From the NCBI GenBank assembly GCA_029262315.1, contig JAJCZP010000251.1:1-47971 (forward strand): DNA of 47,971 nucleotides, read 5' to 3'. Positions within the stretch are counted from its first letter, which is position 1. Each line of letters begins with the position of its first letter. Both the position numbers and the translations under genes were made by a program. Positions 45,405 to 47,971 of the stretch are shown in pieces. The notes under the pieces were generated by a model, which saw only the letters and a program-made list of their open reading frames with translations, was not told where the DNA came from and did no database searches. Source of the DNA: Deltaproteobacteria bacterium. Lineage in GTDB: Bacteria; Desulfobacterota; Binatia; UTPRO1.

Positions 45405-45425
45405 AACCGCGGCGTAGCCGCGGTT
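45405..45425 (+). terminator. Perfect 9-bp hairpin after the small exported-protein gene
   Basis: AACCGCGGC-GTA-GCCGCGGTT begins seven bases after the stop codon. Without a T-tract it may protect the 3' end or help the terminator that follows. Confidence 0.45.
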
Positions 45426-45468
45426 CCGCCGCTCGCGGCCACGCTGTGCGGGGGTATGAACTCGTGAG

Positions 45469-45503
45469 GCCCCTTGCGCGGCTGTGCCGCGCGGGGGCTT
45501 TTC
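45469..45503 (+). terminator. Rho-independent terminator
   Basis: A GC-rich stem (45469-45482 with 45486-45498, one bulge) around TGT is followed directly by TTTT on the plus strand. It ends transcription from the small exported gene and sits just before the end of the convergent lipoprotein gene. Confidence 0.75.
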
Positions 45504-45504
45504 G

Positions 45505-46011
45505 TTAGGACTCTCGGGCCTCGTCTGGATTTTCCCTGAGCCCGGTTTCTTTGAGCAGCAGACTGAGCGCTGCCGCAACGGTGACGAGGTCGCTCCGGGA
45601 GCGCTTCATGGCTTCCGTCCCTTTGGCGAGACTGATGTAGTCTTTGCGCTCCATCGTCTTGATCACGAGTGCGAACGCATCGTAGAGGTCCTGCCACGCG
45701 GCATGGTAGCGCTCGTGCACGTCGAGGACGGGCCGCGTGCGCGGATGGTAGGCCTCGATCGCGGCGAGATGGAGCTCGACATCGTCCATGACGTTGCCGA
45801 GCGTCGCGATCACGTAGTCGTCATCCACGAATTGCGACCGCTGCACTTGGCGCATGGCCGTCAGGGCCTCGATCTCGACCCGTTCCCATTGCTGGATCTT
45901 GGCGACGTACTCGAGCGCGTCCTGGACGACGGCCGGGTCGCGCGTCGGCGTGCTCGCGCAGCCGCCCGCGATCATTAACGCAACGGTCAGGGCCCACAGA
46001 TGGCGATTCAT
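45505..46011 (-). CDS. Small helical lipoprotein of unknown function
   Basis: A 168-residue protein with a lipoprotein signal (MNRHLWALTVALMIAGGC, lipid Cys18). The mature chain is helical throughout, rich in Glu, Asp, Arg and Leu (ALEYVAKIQQWERVEIEALTAMRQVQ, VMDDVELHLAAIEAYHPRTRPVLDVHERYHAAWQDLYDA), suggesting a helical bundle or coiled coil. No family was recognised. It converges with the small exported-protein gene across a shared terminator. Confidence 0.75.
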   Translation of the reverse strand: MNRHLWALTVALMIAGGCASTPTRDPAVVQDALEYVAKIQQWERVEIEALTAMRQVQRSQFVDDDYVIATLGNVMDDVELHLAAIEAYHPRTRPVLDVHERYHAAWQDLYDAFALVIKTMERKDYISLAKGTEAMKRSRSDLVTVAAALSLLLKETGLRENPDEARES

Positions 46012-46178
46012 ATGGGCCTTCTAGCCGTTCCGGGGCGGTTGGTGAACCGCGGTCCCATGGGCCCGCAGGGCATGGCGGGGTTAGGGATTCCCCCCGCCTC
46101 CTGAGCCGGTGAACCATTGCACGAGCGCAAAGGCGTGCACAGCTGAGTCATCAGAGGTTCCCTAACGTGTCATGTTTT

Positions 46179-46195
46179 TTGGCATAACGGTTGCT
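46179..46195 (+). promoter_or_regulatory. Sigma-54 promoter before the giant repeat gene
   Basis: TTGGCATAACGGTTGCT fits the -24/-12 consensus: GG (46181-46182) and GC (46193-46194) are exactly 10 bases apart, with TGGCA and TTGCT intact. Transcription would start near 46207, leaving a leader of about 186 bases. The window also encodes an NtrC-type activator with an intact GAFTGA loop and IHF-alpha; a direct link is not shown. Confidence 0.7.
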
Positions 46196-46392
46196 CAAAA
46201 GTCCACGGCGTATTCGGTTTTGGAGAGTGTTCGAAGCTCCTCTTGCCCGCCACTCAAGATCAAGACCACCGACTTTCCCACAACTTAGACGGCCCGGAGA
46301 TTGCCCGCATTTGTCCCTCAGGAGTGATGGTGTGCCCCGAAAACGACAAGCCAGCGGTCTAGAACCCTCTTCCGGAACGGAGGAATCCCCTA
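46196..46392 (+). other. Leader region of the giant repeat gene
   Basis: About 186 bases lie between the predicted sigma-54 start and the ATG. No gene or clear riboswitch was recognised. It ends with GGAGG nine bases before the start codon. Upstream, 46012-46178 also holds no gene, and activator sites are expected there. Confidence 0.4.
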
Positions 46393-47971
46393 ATGCGAAC
46401 GCTCCCTCGTAGCCTCACCCTCGTTGCTGCTGCTCTGCTAACCGTGCTCGTCTCAGCGGGTTCGGCCCAAGCGATCTGCGGCGATACCGTATTGGATGGT
46501 GGAGAGGCTTGTGACGACGGCAATACTGTCGGCGGTGACTGTTGCTCCGCCGATTGTCTGACGCTCGCGACCTCCGGAACGGTATGCCGGGTCGCCGCAG
46601 GTGTCTGTGACATCGCGGAGACCTGTGACGGCGTGAGTGCGCTCTGTCCGGCGGACGTGATCGAGCCTGTGACGACCGAATGTCGGGCGTCGGCGGGGGC
46701 TTGCGATATCGTGGAGACTTGCGACGGCGTCGCGGTGACCTGTCCGGTGGACGTGATCGAGCCCGTGACGACCGAATGCCGGGCGTCAGCGGGGGCCTGC
46801 GATATCGCGGAGACTTGCGACGGTGTCGCGGTGACCTGTCCCGCCGATGTTCTGGAGCCTGTGACGACCGAATGTAGAGCCTCGGCAGGTGTGTGCGACA
46901 TCGCGGAGAATTGTGACGGTGTCGCCGCGGCGTGTCCCGCCGATGGGGTGGAGCCCGTGACGACGGAATGCCGGGCGTCCGCGGGTGTGTGTGACATCGC
47001 GGAGAACTGCGACGGCGCGGCGGTGACCTGCCCGGCGGACGCGGTGGAGCCGGTGACGACCGAGTGCCGGGCCGCGGCCGATGTCTGTGACGTTGCGGAG
47101 GCTTGCGACGGCGCGGCAGTGACCTGCCCAGCTGATGCAGTCGCGCCTGTGACGACCGAATGCCGGGCGTCGGCGGGTGTGTGTGACATCGCCGAGAGTT
47201 GCGATGGGGCGACGGTGGCGTGTCCCGCGGATGGGGTCGAGCCGGTAACGACGGAGTGCCGCGCATCGGCCGGGAGCTGCGACATTGCGGAGAATTGCGA
47301 TGGCGCGGCCGTGGCCTGTCCCGCCGATGTACTCGAGCCCGTGACGACCGAATGTAGAGCATCGGCCGGGGTCTGCGACATTGCCGAGAGTTGCGACGGC
47401 GTCGGTGCGGCGTGTCCGGCCGACGGTGTGGAGCCCGTGACGACCGAATGTCGGGCGTCAGCGGGCGTGTGCGACATCGCGGAGAATTGCGACGGCGCGG
47501 CGGTGGCGTGTCCCGCCGATGGCGTCGAGCCGGTGACGACCGAGTGCCGGGCGGCGGCCGACGTGTGCGACATCGCGGAGAACTGCGACGGCGCGGCGGT
47601 GACGTGTCCAGGCGATGCGGTGGAGCCGGTGACGACGGAGTGTCGGGCGTCGGCGGGTATCTGTGACATCGCGGAGATCTGCGACGGCGCAGCGGTGGCG
47701 TGCCCCGCGGATTCGGTGGAGCCGGTGACGACGGAGTGTCGGGCGTCGGCGGGTATCTGTGACATTGCGGAGAATTGCGACGGTGCGGCGGTGCTCTGCC
47801 CAGGCGATGCCGTCGAGCCGGTAACGACGGAGTGTCGGGCGTCGGCGGGTATCTGTGACATTGCGGAGAATTGCGACGGCGCGGCGGTGGTCTGCCCAGG
47901 CGACGCAGTCGAGCCGGTGACGACCGAGTGCCGGGCGTCCGCGGGCGTGTGCGATATCGCGGAGAATTGCG
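46393..47971 (+). CDS. Large exported Cys-rich protein of disintegrin-like 32-residue repeats (partial)
   Basis: Open from ATG 46393 to the window end: 526 codons without a stop. The signal peptide (1-27) ends SAQA-ICGD. A DUF4215-like module (CGDTVLDGGEACDDGNTVGGDCCSADC) follows. From about 46573 a 96-bp unit repeats at least 14 times in frame. Each unit reads like VTTECRASAGVCDIAENC then DGAAVTCPADAVEP, with Cys at positions 5, 12, 18 and 25. The pattern CRxxxxxCDxxExCxGxxxxCPxD resembles the C-terminal part of ADAM/snake-venom disintegrin domains, also seen in bacterial surface proteins. GGAGG lies nine bases upstream. The full length is unknown. Adhesion is a reasonable guess; the 500-codon antisense frame is a shadow. 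Confidence 0.85.
   Translation, partial: MRTLPRSLTLVAAALLTVLVSAGSAQAICGDTVLDGGEACDDGNTVGGDCCSADCLTLATSGTVCRVAAGVCDIAETCDGVSALCPADVIEPVTTECRASAGACDIVETCDGVAVTCPVDVIEPVTTECRASAGACDIAETCDGVAVTCPADVLEPVTTECRASAGVCDIAENCDGVAAACPADGVEPVTTECRASAGVCDIAENCDGAAVTCPADAVEPVTTECRAAADVCDVAEACDGAAVTCPADAVAPVTTECRASAGVCDIAESCDGATVACPADGVEPVTTECRASAGSCDIAENCDGAAVACPADVLEPVTTECRASAGVCDIAESCDGVGAACPADGVEPVTTECRASAGVCDIAENCDGAAVACPADGVEPVTTECRAAADVCDIAENCDGAAVTCPGDAVEPVTTECRASAGICDIAEICDGAAVACPADSVEPVTTECRASAGICDIAENCDGAAVLCPGDAVEPVTTECRASAGICDIAENCDGAAVVCPGDAVEPVTTECRASAGVCDIAENC

Noticed and set aside
46359..47861. Minus-strand frame of 500 codons with SVVTGSTxSAGHxTAAPSQ repeats
   Set aside because: Looks like a Ser/Thr-rich repeat protein but is the complement of the disintegrin-like repeats, which have a signal peptide, ribosome-binding site and ordered cysteines.
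46573..47971. Possible CRISPR-like array
   Set aside because: The 96-bp units are contiguous, in frame and protein-coding with no spacers.

Overview
This is a high-GC (roughly 65%) bacterial chromosomal window with dense genes, many overlapping ATGA/GTGA/TGATG junctions and frequent GTG starts. Cys-rich DUF4215-type modules, TPTPT-style linkers, FG-GAP propeller proteins, an NtrC-type two-component pair, an FrhB-like F420 protein and the thrS-infC-rpmI-rplT-pheST-ihfA block suggest a deltaproteobacteria-like lineage (Candidatus Binatia/Desulfobacterota or Myxococcota). This assignment is inference from gene content only.

Layout. 1-2.5 kb: the tail of an unknown gene, an acyl-CoA dehydrogenase, a small zinc ribbon and a Cys-rich lipoprotein. 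2.5-11.3 kb: the most notable block, a divergon. To the left, an ECF sigma factor and its NrsF-type anti-sigma are translationally chained to an ArsM-like methyltransferase and an ArsS-like radical SAM enzyme (arsenosugar-type pathway). To the right lies a bufferin-type RiPP operon (Cys-rich BufA precursor, BufB MNIO/DUF692 oxidase, BufC/DUF2063 partner), followed by DUF547 and DUF255/thioredoxin proteins. SigF-NrsF normally accompanies gig/buf operons, so its placement on an arsenosugar-type operon suggests one metal or redox stress regulon joining copper-binding peptide and organoarsenical synthesis. 11.3-13.9 kb: transketolase and RpiB. 13.9-18.9 kb: a small orphan protein, a sigma-54 response regulator and histidine kinase, and an M61-like peptidase.

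18.9-26.4 kb: tRNA-Val, then thrS, infC (ATA start), rpmI, rplT, pheS, pheT and ihfA, then a paralog of the orphan protein. 26.7-31.9 kb: tRNA-Pro, surE, a LysM/M23 lipoprotein, apt, a CDF metal exporter, a degenerate nicotinamidase-like protein and an FrhB-family protein behind a very good promoter.

32-48 kb: secreted and envelope proteins. Two paralogous FG-GAP double-propeller proteins flank a TolB-like/Cys-rich protein. An OmpA-family lipoprotein, dnaA with an upstream AT-richer stretch, two small exported proteins, and the start of a very large Cys-rich protein made of disintegrin-like 32-residue repeats follow. That last gene has a strong sigma-54 promoter match and runs off the end of the window.

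No CRISPR array, insertion sequence, rRNA or phage module was seen.
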